Notes: generated from the letters alone by a model not told the origin. Shown: positions 1 to 7,895, numbered from the stretch's first letter. The stretch: 64,000 nt of DNA from Streptomyces sp. NBC_00091 (GCF_026343185.1 NZ_JAPEMA010000001.1:5580001-5644000); one strand, 5' to 3'. Translations and numbers: made by a program.

Positions 1-1
1 G

Positions 2-166
2 GTGATCAAGGCACTGGTGCACGACGCGATGCGCGCCGAGCGTCCCAATGCGAAGTTCGCGGGCTTCACCGACGTCAAGGAGCTGGCCGAGGCCATCGCC
101 GGCGTCTGGGAGCGGCCCGCCTCCGATGTGAACGGACAGCGTCTGTGGCTCACTCCGCAACCGTGA
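2..166 (+). CDS. Short-chain dehydrogenase/reductase, C-terminal fragment (cut by window edge)
   Basis: An open frame entering from the left edge encodes 54 residues and stops at 164-166. The end, with a segment like GFTDVKELAEAIAGVW followed by a short NGQRLWLTP tail, resembles the last helix and tail of NAD(P)-dependent short-chain dehydrogenases. None of the diagnostic motifs (Gly-rich nucleotide site, YxxxK) lies inside the window. Its 3' end overlaps the threonine aldolase gene, so the two are probably co-transcribed and translationally coupled. The family call rests on the tail only and is tentative. Confidence 0.55.
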   Translation: MIKALVHDAMRAERPNAKFAGFTDVKELAEAIAGVWERPASDVNGQRLWLTPQP

Positions 167-1224
167 AGACCGATGCCCGCCGCCACCACGACCCGGCGGT
201 GCGCGGTTTCGCGAGCGACAACTACGCGGGGGTGCATCCGGAGATCCTGGAGGCCGTCGCGCTGGCCAACGGCGGCCACCAGGTCGCCTACGGCGAGGAC
301 CAGTACACCGAACACCTGCAGAAGATCATCCGCAGCCACTTCGGACCGTACGCGGAGGCATTCCCGGTCTTCAACGGCACCGGCGCGAACGTCACCGCCC
401 TCCAGGCGATGACCGACCGCTGGGGCGCCGTGATCTGCGCCAAGAGCGCCCACATCAACGTGGACGAGGGCGGCGCCCCCGAGCGCATGGCGGGCCTCAA
501 GCTGCTCGCCGTGCCCACCCCGGACGGCAAGCTCACTCCCGAGCTGATCGACCAGGAGGCCTGGGGCTTCGAGGACGAGCACCGGGCGATGCCCCAGGTC
601 GTCTCGATCACCCAGAACACCGAGCTCGGTACGGTCTACACCCCGGACGAGATCAGGGCCATCTGCGAGCACGCCCACGGCCTCGGCATGAAGGTGCACC
701 TCGACGGTGCCCGGATAGCCAACGCCGCGGCCTCGCTCGACGTGCCGATGCGTACCTTCACCAACGCGGTGGGGGTGGACGTGCTCTCGTACGGCGGCAC
801 CAAGAACGGCATGATGTTCGGCGAGGCCGTGGTCGTGGTGAACCCGGACGCGGTCCGGCAGATGAAGCACATCCGCAAGATGTCGATGCAGCTCGCCTCG
901 AAGATGCGCTTCGTGTCGGTGCAGCTCGAGGCCCTGCTGGCGAAGGACCTGTGGCTGCGCAACGCCCGCCAGGCCAACGCGATGGCGCAGCGGCTCGCGG
1001 CGGGCGTGCGCGAGACCGACGGGGTGGAGATCCTCTACCCGGTGCAGGCCAACGCCGTCTTCGCGAAGCTGCCGCACGAGGTGTCGCGGCGGCTCCAGCA
1101 GCGCTACCGCTTCTACTTCTGGGACGAGGCCGCCGGCCACGTCCGCTGGATGTGCGGTTTCGACACCAAGGAAGAGGACGTGGACGGCTTCCTCCAGGCC
1201 CTCAAGGAGGAGCTGGCGCGCTAG
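145..1224 (+). CDS. ltaE: Low-specificity L-threonine aldolase / beta-eliminating lyase family
   Basis: PLP-dependent fold-type I enzyme of 359 residues, close to the usual family length. Such enzymes cleave L-threonine or L-allo-threonine to glycine and acetaldehyde in the cytosol. The PLP-binding lysine is K220 in SYGGTKNG, preceded by the HLDGARIAN motif around residue 185 that supplies the aspartate contacting the cofactor ring. Other family landmarks are FNGTGAN near 77 and the ASKMRF region. The GTG at 145 has a weak GGACAG-like site; a second in-frame GTG at 163 overlaps the upstream stop as GTGA and is also possible. The overlap with the SDR frame suggests one operon. The exact substrate is not visible from sequence. 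Confidence 0.88.
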   Translation: MAHSATVKTDARRHHDPAVRGFASDNYAGVHPEILEAVALANGGHQVAYGEDQYTEHLQKIIRSHFGPYAEAFPVFNGTGANVTALQAMTDRWGAVICAKSAHINVDEGGAPERMAGLKLLAVPTPDGKLTPELIDQEAWGFEDEHRAMPQVVSITQNTELGTVYTPDEIRAICEHAHGLGMKVHLDGARIANAAASLDVPMRTFTNAVGVDVLSYGGTKNGMMFGEAVVVVNPDAVRQMKHIRKMSMQLASKMRFVSVQLEALLAKDLWLRNARQANAMAQRLAAGVRETDGVEILYPVQANAVFAKLPHEVSRRLQQRYRFYFWDEAAGHVRWMCGFDTKEEDVDGFLQALKEELAR

Positions 1225-1252
1225 CCGGCCCTCCGCCCAGAAGTGAATAGAT

Positions 1253-1294
1253 ATGCCTCCGGCCGTAGATCTATTGATCTACGGTCGGAGGCAT
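1253..1294. promoter_or_regulatory. Long palindrome holding the ribosome-binding site of the transglutaminase-like gene
   Basis: Two 19-base arms (1253-1271 and 1276-1294) pair with one G/A mismatch around a TATT loop. The right arm contains GGAGG at 1287-1291, seven bases before the ATG at 1299, so the only good Shine-Dalgarno lies inside the hairpin. The element can act as a terminator for the threonine aldolase gene, as a dyad operator (GTAGATC-TATT-GATCTAC core), or as an RNA structure masking translation. Sequence alone does not choose between these. Confidence 0.75.
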
Positions 1295-1298
1295 GCCT

Positions 1299-1910
1299 AT
1301 GCTCCCGGCCATGCAGCTCATCCAACAGAACCCCGACATCCACGCATACTTGGCCTCTGACGAGGCAATAGACCACTGGCATCCCCTGGTACAGGAAACC
1401 GCCGACGCCCTCTGGTCCGCCACCGGCGACGCATATTCATACGCCAAGGCGGCCTTCGAATTCGTCCGGGACACCATCCCGCACTCGGCGGACTCCGGGG
1501 ACCCGCGCGTCTCCTGGCGCGCCTCCGAGGTACTGGGCACCCGCAACGGCATCTGCTACGCCAAGTCCCACGCCCTCGCCGCCCTGCTGCGCGCCCAGGG
1601 CATCCCGGCCGCCCTGTGCTACCAGCTGCTCGGGGACGAAGCCGGGGACAACCTCGTCGTCCACGGGCTTGTCGCCGTCCGGCTGCCCGGATCCGAGACC
1701 TGGGCCCGCGTGGACCCCCGCGGCAACAAGCCCGGCGTGGACGCGCAGTTCAGCCTGGACCGCGAGCGGCTCGCCTTCCCCGTCCGCCCCGAGCTCGGCG
1801 AGATCGACCACCCCGGGCTGTACGCCGCCCCGCACCCCGCCGCGCTCAAGGCCCTCCAGGAGTCCGCCGACCGGACGGAGCTGTGGCGGAAGCTGCCGAC
1901 CGCTCTGTGA
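1299..1910 (+). CDS. Transglutaminase-like (cysteine protease fold) domain protein
   Basis: A protein of about 203 residues of the transglutaminase-like superfamily. The Cys/His/Asp triad is recognisable: Cys in GICYAKSHAL, His in VVHGLVAV and Asp in ARVDPRGNK, in the usual order and spacing. These proteins act as peptidases, amidases or peptide-modifying enzymes; the substrate here is unknown. ATG 1299 is chosen because GGAGG at 1287-1291 sits seven bases upstream; ATG 1293 would be too close, and ATG 1311 is a further option. No signal peptide is visible, so it is probably cytosolic. Its 3' end abuts a minus-strand MFS remnant. Confidence 0.82.
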   Translation: MLPAMQLIQQNPDIHAYLASDEAIDHWHPLVQETADALWSATGDAYSYAKAAFEFVRDTIPHSADSGDPRVSWRASEVLGTRNGICYAKSHALAALLRAQGIPAALCYQLLGDEAGDNLVVHGLVAVRLPGSETWARVDPRGNKPGVDAQFSLDRERLAFPVRPELGEIDHPGLYAAPHPAALKALQESADRTELWRKLPTAL

Positions 1911-2244
1911 CCCCCGCCGCCGGTACGGGTCCCCGCGCCGGCAGCGTGGCCGTCAGCAGCGGCCCGTCGCACACCCCGGCCACCGCGAACGCCGCCGCCG
2001 TCAGCGCGACCGACGGAGCGAACGCCGCCGCCGCGAGGGCCACCCCCGTCCCCGCCATGCCCCAGCGGGCCAGCCGCCCCGGCGCCACGGACGTCATCCG
2101 GCCCAGCGTCAGCGACCCGGCCAGCGCACCCACCGCGAAGGCCGTCATCAGCACCCCGCCCGCGCCCGGGCTGCCGAGTCCGGCCGCGAGCAGGACCGAG
2201 GTGGCGGCCAGCGCCGCGGCCAGATACCGCCCGAACCCGCCCAT
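1911..2244 (-). pseudogene. Remnant of an MFS transporter (internal fragment)
   Basis: On the minus strand about 110 residues read as hydrophobic, Ala/Gly-rich membrane segments typical of the second half of an MFS drug transporter. They include GVLMTAFAVGALAGSLTLGR and a CDGPLLTATL stretch characteristic of the helix 9-10 region. The N-terminal half is absent, and after PAAGVTERSA the frame loses similarity and runs into the antisense of the neighbouring gene. A complete transporter of this family has about 400 residues, so this is a decayed fragment. The family assignment is by pattern recognition only. Confidence 0.55.
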
Positions 2245-2286
2245 CGGCGAACCCCCCTCCGCGCTGGGTGATGTGCCAGGGCGGGA

Positions 2287-3015
2287 TCAGCCCGCTTCCC
2301 GCTCCTTGACCTGCGCGGCCGTCGGCGCGGTGCCGCCGAGGTGGGCCGGCAGCCACCAGGAGTCCTCGGAGCCCTGGGGCTTGCCCGGGTAGGCGCTCTG
2401 CGCCGCGTCCAGCAGCTCCTGCACGCGCTCGCGCACCCGGCGGGTGATGGCGCCCGCGTACTGGTCGGCGGGAGCCTCCAGCGGCTCGCCGACCCGCATG
2501 GTCACCGGGATGTGGCTGCGCTTGAGGTTCTTCGGGCGGCCCTTGGTCCACAGCCGCTGCGTGCCCCACAGGGCCACCGGGATCAGCGGGACCCCGGCCT
2601 CCTGCGCCATGCGCGCCGCACCCGACTTGAAGCTCTTGAGGGTGAAGGACTGGGAGATCGTCGCCTCCGGGAACACCCCGATGATCTCGCCGGAACGCAG
2701 CGAGTCCAGCGCGTGCTGGTACGCGGTCTCACCCTGCGTGCGGTCCACCGGGATGTGCTTCATCGCGCGCATCAGCGGCCCCGAGACCTTGTGCCGGAAC
2801 ACCGACTCCTTGGCCATGAAGCGGACCAGGCGCTTCTGCGGCCGCGCGGTCAGGCCGGCGAAGATGAAGTCGAGGTAGCCGATGTGGTTCGACACCAGGA
2901 CCGCCCCGCCCTTGCGCGGGATGTTCTCGGTGCCCTTCATGTCGATCCGGATGTCGAGCGCACGGAACAGGGTGTGCGCGGCACCGATCACTGGGGGGTA
3001 GACGAGCTCAGCCAT
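2287..3015 (-). CDS. plsC: 1-acylglycerol-3-phosphate O-acyltransferase (PlsC-like)
   Basis: A 242-residue LPLAT-family enzyme. The catalytic acceptor motif appears as NHIGYLD (NHx4D) near residue 42 and the phosphate-binding block as GVFPEATIS, a variant of FPEGTRS. It would transfer an acyl group from acyl-CoA or ACP to lysophosphatidate at the inner membrane face in phospholipid synthesis. No long membrane anchor is obvious beyond the amphipathic N-terminal region. It starts at the ATG complementary to 3013-3015. It is transcribed away from the thioredoxin gene, so the 3016-3231 gap must hold promoters for both directions. Actinomycetes carry several paralogues, so the acyl acceptor could differ. 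Confidence 0.85.
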   Translation of the reverse strand: MAELVYPPVIGAAHTLFRALDIRIDMKGTENIPRKGGAVLVSNHIGYLDFIFAGLTARPQKRLVRFMAKESVFRHKVSGPLMRAMKHIPVDRTQGETAYQHALDSLRSGEIIGVFPEATISQSFTLKSFKSGAARMAQEAGVPLIPVALWGTQRLWTKGRPKNLKRSHIPVTMRVGEPLEAPADQYAGAITRRVRERVQELLDAAQSAYPGKPQGSEDSWWLPAHLGGTAPTAAQVKEREAG

Positions 3016-3231
3016 GGTGGGGAGACCCCGCTTTCTGCCTGGGGAGGTGCTCCCGGCCGGAAGTTACGGAAGCGTAGGTACGCGACCATGGGGATCGTGC
3101 CCCAAACGCGGCCAGCTGGCCAGCCCAGACGCCCGCGCCCGGGGAGATTCTCGTCACGCGGGGAATGCCGTGCGTCGGACGGGTGCTCGGACCAGGGTAC
3201 GTACATACGGACAGGGCGGACGGGAGCAGGT

Positions 3232-3579
3232 GTGCGCGGGCACGGAGAAGCAGTGCGGGGAGCGGGTGGTCACGGGCCCCTGGGCGCCGCCGAGCTGGGA
3301 CGGGAGCCGGGGGAGCGGGCCAGCCTGGTCCAGTTCTCCAGCGCCTTCTGCCAGCCCTGCCGGGCCACCCGCAGGATCCTCGCCGAAGTCGCCGAAATGG
3401 TGGACGGCGTCGCGCACATCGAGATCGACGCCGAGCGCAACCTCGAACTCGTGCGCGCACTCGGCATCGAGAAGACCCCGACCGTGCTCGTCCTGGACGC
3501 CGCCGGGCGGATCGTCCGGCGCGCGGCCGGGATGCCGCGCAAGGCGGACGTGATCGCCGCGCTGGGGGCCGCCGTGTGA
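3232..3579 (+). CDS. Thioredoxin-family protein (CQPC active site)
   Basis: A small thioredoxin-fold protein of 115 residues. The redox motif is FCQPC near residue 40, the cis-proline loop is KTPTVLVLD, and the C terminus RKADVIAALGAAV is an actinomycete hallmark. It would act as a cytosolic or membrane-facing thiol-disulfide reductant. GTG 3232 has GGGAG five bases upstream; GTG 3253, with GGAG also five bases upstream, is equally credible and gives 108 residues. From memory, Streptomyces relatives often carry an N-terminal transmembrane anchor, and no such segment is readable upstream here, so this copy may be shortened. Confidence 0.78.
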   Translation: MRGHGEAVRGAGGHGPLGAAELGREPGERASLVQFSSAFCQPCRATRRILAEVAEMVDGVAHIEIDAERNLELVRALGIEKTPTVLVLDAAGRIVRRAAGMPRKADVIAALGAAV

Positions 3580-3641
3580 CGAACGCGCCGGTACGCGCGC
3601 CCGCACGCAGCGTGACGCGCCTGACATCTGCCCGCTGCGGC

Positions 3642-3671
3642 TTGACTGTGTACACGTGAGATCGCCAGGCT
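3642..3671 (+). promoter_or_regulatory. Candidate promoter giving a leaderless leader-peptide mRNA
   Basis: TTGACT (3642-3647) and CAGGCT (3666-3671) are separated by 18 bases. The ATG of the leader peptide begins at 3678, six bases after the -10, where transcription would start. Streptomyces -10 boxes of the TAGGCT type are common, and no Shine-Dalgarno is present. Confidence 0.6.
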
Positions 3672-3677
3672 GGCGGC

Positions 3678-3758
3678 ATGCGGTATGAACTCCTGCTTTA
3701 CGGGCGGCTCCACGTGGACCTCGTCCGCCACGCGAGCGCGCGCTGTCGGGACCGCTGA
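3678..3758 (+). CDS. Short leader peptide upstream of flavin reductase
   Basis: A 26-codon frame encodes a peptide beginning MRYELL and containing RLHVDLVRHASARCR. This HVDLxRxAS...CR signature matches the small leader peptides seen in Streptomyces in front of sulfur-assimilation and flavin-reductase genes, where a cysteine codon near the end is thought to sense cysteine supply by attenuation. It has no ribosome site and its ATG lies six bases after a -10 box, so it is probably translated leaderless. The flavin reductase starts 62 bases downstream. The family resemblance is strong; the regulatory mechanism is inferred from related leaders. Confidence 0.75.
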   Translation: MRYELLLYGRLHVDLVRHASARCRDR

Positions 3759-3820
3759 ACGCCCCCGGCCCCCGATCCCCGACCGCGCCCGCGACCCCCG
3801 CGGCAGAAGGAAGCATTCCC

Positions 3821-4375
3821 ATGACGGCCCCGACGGCCCCGCCCGCATCTTTCGGTTCCTTCGACAGCTTTGACGCCGACCGCTCGGCCGGATCCCTGCC
3901 CGGTTCGCCCGAGCTGCTGCGCTCGGTCTTCCGGCGGCACGCCGCGGGCGTCGCGGTGATCACCGCGGCGAGCGGGGGCAGGCCCGCCGGCTTCACCGCG
4001 ACCTCGCTCAACTCCGTCTCCGCCGACCCGCCACTGCTCTCGTTCACCATCGGCACCGGCGCCTCCAGCTGGCCCGCCGTACGGGACAGCGAGTACCTCG
4101 GCGTCCACATACTCGGCGAGCACCAGCGGGAGCTGGCCGGGCTCTTCGCGCGCAGCGGCGCCGACCGCTTCGGGCCGGACACCGAGTGGGCCCCGGGCCC
4201 GCAGGGCGTGCCGCTGCTGGGCGGGGTGCTGGCGTGGCTGGTGTGCCGGGTGGTGGCGAGGGTGCCCGCCGGTGCGCACCGGGTGGTCATCGCCGAGGCG
4301 GTGGCGGGGGACCCGGCGGGGGAGGGGCGCCCCCTCCTCTACCACCAGGGGCGCTTCAACGCGTTGAGGGACTGA
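3821..4375 (+). CDS. Flavin reductase family protein (FMN-binding split barrel)
   Basis: A 184-residue flavin reductase domain protein. The block RHAAGVAVITAASGGRPAGF followed by TATSLNSVSADPPLLSF is the flavin-binding signature of short-chain NAD(P)H:FMN/FAD reductases that supply reduced flavin to two-component monooxygenases. HILGEHQRELAGLFA and the C-terminal HQGRFN segment also fit. An N-terminal tail of about 30 Ser/Asp/Phe-rich residues precedes the barrel. AGAAGGAAG about ten bases upstream is the ribosome site. The cysteine-type leader peptide immediately upstream points to control by sulfur or cysteine status, perhaps supplying flavin for sulfonate use. No partner oxygenase is adjacent. 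Confidence 0.88.
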   Translation: MTAPTAPPASFGSFDSFDADRSAGSLPGSPELLRSVFRRHAAGVAVITAASGGRPAGFTATSLNSVSADPPLLSFTIGTGASSWPAVRDSEYLGVHILGEHQRELAGLFARSGADRFGPDTEWAPGPQGVPLLGGVLAWLVCRVVARVPAGAHRVVIAEAVAGDPAGEGRPLLYHQGRFNALRD

Positions 4376-4431
4376 ATCGTCCCTGCTGGGGCGGGTTCGG
4401 GGGGCGTTGGACAGATCACAGTTCAGTGGCC

Positions 4432-4460
4432 TTGCAACCGGGGAAGACCCACTGTGTACT
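4432..4460 (+). promoter_or_regulatory. Candidate promoter for the etfBA operon
   Basis: TTGCAA (4432-4437) and TGTACT (4455-4460) are 17 bases apart, followed by a 5' untranslated region of about 110 bases to the etfB start. It is the best sigma-70-like pair in the 203-base gap. Confidence 0.45.
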
Positions 4461-4578
4461 GACGAGTAACATTCCCTTCGGAGCGCGGGCCGCCCCGACC
4501 GGGATCCGCCCGACAAGGCGCCTATGCTGCCTGCACAAGGCGGTATCAGAAAAAAGACGATGCGGTAGGAGAGCCGGC

Positions 4579-5364
4579 GTGAGCCTGAGGATCGTTGTCT
4601 GTGTGAAGTACGTGCCCGACGCCACCGGTGACCGGCACTTCGCCGATGACCTGACCGTGGACCGCGACGACGTCGACGGTCTGCTGTCGGAGCTCGACGA
4701 GTACGCCGTCGAGCAGGCGCTGCAGATTGCCGACGAGGCGGACGACGCCGAGATCACCGTCCTGACGGTGGGCCCCGAGGACGCCAAGGACGCGCTGCGC
4801 AAGGCGCTGTCGATGGGCGCCGACAAGGCCATCCACGTCGAGGACGACGACCTGCACGGCACCGACGTCATCGGTACCTCGCTGGTCCTCGCGAAGGCGA
4901 TCGAGAAGGCCGGTTACGACCTGGTCATCACGGGTATGGCCTCGACCGACGGCACCATGGGTGTCCTCCCGGCGATCCTGGCCGAGCGCCTGGGCGTCCC
5001 GCAGGTCACCCTGCTCTCCGAGGTCAAGGTCGAGGACGGCACCGTCACGGGCCGCCGCGACGGCGACTCCGCGAGCGAGCAGCTGGAGGCCTCCCTCCCC
5101 GCGCTCGTCTCGGTGACGGACCAGTCGGGCGAGGCCCGCTACCCGTCCTTCAAGGGCATCATGGCCGCCAAGAAGAAGCCGGTGGAGTCCTGGGACCTGT
5201 CCGACCTGGACCTGGAGGCCGAGGAGGTCGGCCTCGAGGGCGCCTACACCGTGGTCGACTCCGCGGCGCAGCGTCCGGCCCGCACCGCCGGCACGATCGT
5301 CAAGGACGAGGGCGAGGGCGGCAAGCAGCTGGCCGAGTTCCTGGCCGGCCAGAAGTTCATCTAA
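4579..5364 (+). CDS. etfB: Electron transfer flavoprotein subunit beta
   Basis: A 261-residue EtfB/FixA family protein of normal length. It carries the N-terminal IVVCVKYVPD strand, the conserved EYAVEQALQIAD helix and the AMP/nucleotide-binding region GMASTDGTMGVLPAILAERLG, and ends LAEFLAGQKFI. With EtfA it forms the soluble heterodimer that takes electrons from acyl-CoA dehydrogenases and passes them to the quinone pool. GTG 4579 is selected because AGGAG at 4567-4571 is well placed; longer in-frame extensions are non-homologous. It lies 59 bases upstream of etfA in the same operon, the usual Streptomyces order. Confidence 0.95.
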   Translation: MSLRIVVCVKYVPDATGDRHFADDLTVDRDDVDGLLSELDEYAVEQALQIADEADDAEITVLTVGPEDAKDALRKALSMGADKAIHVEDDDLHGTDVIGTSLVLAKAIEKAGYDLVITGMASTDGTMGVLPAILAERLGVPQVTLLSEVKVEDGTVTGRRDGDSASEQLEASLPALVSVTDQSGEARYPSFKGIMAAKKKPVESWDLSDLDLEAEEVGLEGAYTVVDSAAQRPARTAGTIVKDEGEGGKQLAEFLAGQKFI

Positions 5365-5423
5365 GGACTTCGGTCACCCCTCTCAAGCCCCCAGACACTT
5401 CGCAATAGCAGGAGAGCAGTCCC

Positions 5424-6398
5424 ATGGCTGAAGTTCTCGTCTACGTCGACCACGTGGACGGCGCCGTCCGCAAGCCCACCCTCGAGCTGCTGACGCTGGC
5501 CCGCCGCGTCGGCGAGCCCGTCGCCGTCGCCCTGGGCGCCGGTGCCGAGGCCACCGCCGCCGTGCTCGCCGAGCACGGTGCCGTCAAGGTCCTCACCGCG
5601 GACGCCCCCGAGTTCACCGACTACCTCGTCGTACCGAAGGTGGACGCGCTCCAGGCCGCGTACGAGTCTGTGTCCACCGCAGGTTCCCTGGCCGCCGTGC
5701 TCGTCCCGTCCTCCGCCGAGGGCAAGGAGATCGCCGCGCGCCTCGCCGTGCGCATCGGCTCCGGCATCATCACCGACGCCATCGACCTGGAGGCCGGTGA
5801 CGAGGGTCCGGTCGCGACGCAGGCCGCCTTCGCCGCGTCGTTCACCACCAAGTCCCGCGTCTCCAAGGGCACCCCGGTCATCACCGTGAAGCCGAACTCG
5901 GCCCCGGTCGAGGCCGCCCCGGCCGCCGGCGCCGTCGAGGCGCTCGCCGTCACCTTCGGCGCCCTGGCCACCGGCACCAAGGTCGTCTCCCGCACCCCGC
6001 GCGAGTCCACCGGCCGTCCGGAGCTGACCGAGGCCGCGATCGTCGTCTCCGGCGGCCGTGGCGTCAACGGTGCGGAGAACTTCCACATCATCGAGGACCT
6101 CGCGGACTCCCTCGGTGCGGCGGTCGGCGCCTCGCGTGCCGCCGTCGACGCCGGCTGGTACCCGCACTCCAACCAGGTCGGCCAGACCGGCAAGTCGGTC
6201 TCCCCGCAGCTGTACATCGCCTCCGGCATCTCGGGCGCGATCCAGCACCGGGCCGGCATGCAGACCTCGAAGACCATCGTGGCCATCAACAAGGACGCCG
6301 AGGCCCCGATCTTCGACCTGGTCGACTACGGCGTGGTCGGCGACCTCTTCGAGGTCGTCCCGCAGCTGACCGGCGAGATCAAGGCGCGCAAGGGCTAA
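5424..6398 (+). CDS. etfA: Electron transfer flavoprotein subunit alpha
   Basis: A 324-residue EtfA/FixB family protein. The N-terminal domain starts [16 protein letters not shown]. The C-terminal FAD-binding domain has SGGRGV, the [13 protein letters not shown] loop, the [16 protein letters not shown] motif that contacts FAD, and [10 protein letters not shown] near the end. It binds FAD and, with EtfB, relays electrons from beta-oxidation and amino-acid catabolism dehydrogenases. AGGAGA at 5410-5415 is eight bases before the ATG. It is followed by a strong hairpin terminator, so the operon probably ends here. Confidence 0.96.
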   Translation: MAEVLVYVDHVDGAVRKPTLELLTLARRVGEPVAVALGAGAEATAAVLAEHGAVKVLTADAPEFTDYLVVPKVDALQAAYESVSTAGSLAAVLVPSSAEGKEIAARLAVRIGSGIITDAIDLEAGDEGPVATQAAFAASFTTKSRVSKGTPVITVKPNSAPVEAAPAAGAVEALAVTFGALATGTKVVSRTPRESTGRPELTEAAIVVSGGRGVNGAENFHIIEDLADSLGAAVGASRAAVDAGWYPHSNQVGQTGKSVSPQLYIASGISGAIQHRAGMQTSKTIVAINKDAEAPIFDLVDYGVVGDLFEVVPQLTGEIKARKG

Positions 6399-6438
6399 AA
6401 CCCGCGCTTGGTCCCTGACCTGCGTATCTCTCCGTCTT

Positions 6439-6473
6439 CGGGGCCGTGTGGTGATTGTCACCGCACGGCCCCG
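6439..6473 (+). terminator. Rho-independent-type hairpin after etfBA
   Basis: Sixteen-base arms (6439-6454, 6458-6473) pair with a single G-U wobble around a TTG loop, followed by a short T-rich tail (GTCGTTTGT). It lies 40 bases past the etfA stop. Confidence 0.85.
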
Positions 6474-6503
6474 AGTCGTTTGTCCCAGGCGGTGGAGGGA
6501 CCA

Positions 6504-6566
6504 TTGACTGAGCGGAACCCCGTGGCTAAATTCTGCTATGCGGATCTAAGCTTCCGTGAAGCGGAA
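6504..6566 (+). promoter_or_regulatory. Promoter and TTCCG-n5-CGGAA palindrome upstream of the DUF6986 gene
   Basis: TTGACT (6504-6509) and TAAATT (6527-6532) are 17 bases apart, a near-consensus promoter. About 20 bases after the -10 lies the dyad TTCCG-TGAAG-CGGAA (6552-6566), directly before the ribosome site AGAGGAGAG. Its position over the early transcribed region suits a repressor. The shape resembles operators of IclR-type regulators; the regulator is not in this window. Confidence 0.6.
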
Positions 6567-6582
6567 AAGAGGAGAGTGCACG

Positions 6583-7881
6583 ATGGGTCAGCAGGAGAAG
6601 GTGGCGACGAGCCTCGCAGGCGCGGTCAGCGAGGGCATCAGCGCCTCCCTGGCGCCGGTGGACGCGGAACTCGCGCGTCACTACCCGGGCGACCCCGGCA
6701 CCCGTCAGCCCATCCACACCGTCTACGTGCCCGGTGACGTCTTCGCCGCCGACACCATCCGCTCCTGGGGCGACCAGGCCCTCGCGGCCATGGACGAGCA
6801 CGCCCCCGACGCGGCCACCTTCGCCAAGGTACTCGGCATCTCCGACGAGCTGGCCGTACCCGTCTACGAGCGCGTCCGTGCCAAGCTCGCCTCCGAGCCC
6901 ATCGAGGACCTCCGGGTGGACTTCGAGGACGGCTTCGGCGTCCGCTCCGACGAGGAGGAGGACCAGGCCGCGGCCCGCGCCGCCCGCCTCGTCTCGGAGG
7001 CGTTCGCCAACGGCACGAACGCCCCGTACATGGGCATCCGCATGAAGTGCATGGAGTCCAACGTCCGCGACCGCGGCATCCGCACCACCGACATCTTCCT
7101 GTCCGGCCTGCTGGAGCACGGCGGCCTGCCCGAGGGCCTCGTCCTCACCCTGCCCAAGGTCACCTACGCCGAGCAGGTCAGCGCCTTCGTCAAGCTGCTG
7201 GAGGCCTTCGAGACCACCCGCGGCCTGCGCCCGGGCCGCATCGGCTTCGAGATCCAGATCGAGACCAGCCAGTCCATCCTCGCCTCGGACGGCACCGCCA
7301 CCGTGGCCCGGATGATCGAGGCCGCCAAGGGCCGCGCCACCGGCCTGCACTACGGCACGTTCGACTACAGCGCCTGCGTCGGCGTCTCCGCCGCCTACCA
7401 GGCCAGCGACCACCCCGCCGCCGACCACGCGAAGGCGATCATGCAGGTCGCCGCCGCCGGCACCGGCGTACGCGTCTCCGACGGCTCGACCAACGTGCTG
7501 CCCATCGGCACCACCGAGAAGGTCCACGAGGGCTGGAAGCTGCACTACGGCCTCACCCGCCGCGCCCTGGCCCGCGCCTACTACCAGGGCTGGGACATGC
7601 ACCCGGCGCACCTGCCGACCCGTTACGCGGCCGTCTTCACCTTCTACCGCGAGGGCCTGGAGGCCGCCGCCGCGCGCCTGAAGGCGTACGTGGCCAAGAT
7701 CGAGGGCGACGTGATGGACGAGCCCGCCACCGCCAAGGCCCTGGCCGGCTACCTGGTCCGCGGCCTCGACTGCGGCGCCGTCGGCGCCGAGGAGGTCACC
7801 GCCCTCACCGGCCTGACCCGCGCCGAACTGGACGCCTTCGCCATCCCCCGCCGCTCGGCGACCCTGACGGCGACCGCCTGA
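6583..7881 (+). CDS. DUF6986 family protein, aldolase/citrate-lyase-like fold
   Basis: A 432-residue protein related to the HpcH/HpaI-citrate lyase beta superfamily (phosphoenolpyruvate/pyruvate barrel). Supporting blocks are DLRVDFEDGFG (acidic metal-binding strand), GFEIQIETSQSIL (ExxxS-type strand typical of CitE/malate synthase-like barrels) and GLHYGTFDYSAC. The reaction is unknown. To my recollection, homologues in Streptomyces lie near purine (allantoin/glyoxylate) catabolism genes, which would fit a role with glyoxylate-derived C-C bonds, but no such neighbours are seen here. ATG 6583 has AGAGGAGAG eight bases upstream; an upstream in-frame GTG at 6556 lacks a site. It is bounded by a strong upstream promoter and a downstream bidirectional terminator, so it is monocistronic. 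Confidence 0.8.
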   Translation: MGQQEKVATSLAGAVSEGISASLAPVDAELARHYPGDPGTRQPIHTVYVPGDVFAADTIRSWGDQALAAMDEHAPDAATFAKVLGISDELAVPVYERVRAKLASEPIEDLRVDFEDGFGVRSDEEEDQAAARAARLVSEAFANGTNAPYMGIRMKCMESNVRDRGIRTTDIFLSGLLEHGGLPEGLVLTLPKVTYAEQVSAFVKLLEAFETTRGLRPGRIGFEIQIETSQSILASDGTATVARMIEAAKGRATGLHYGTFDYSACVGVSAAYQASDHPAADHAKAIMQVAAAGTGVRVSDGSTNVLPIGTTEKVHEGWKLHYGLTRRALARAYYQGWDMHPAHLPTRYAAVFTFYREGLEAAAARLKAYVAKIEGDVMDEPATAKALAGYLVRGLDCGAVGAEEVTALTGLTRAELDAFAIPRRSATLTATA

Positions 7882-7895
7882 TCCTGCCGTACCCG

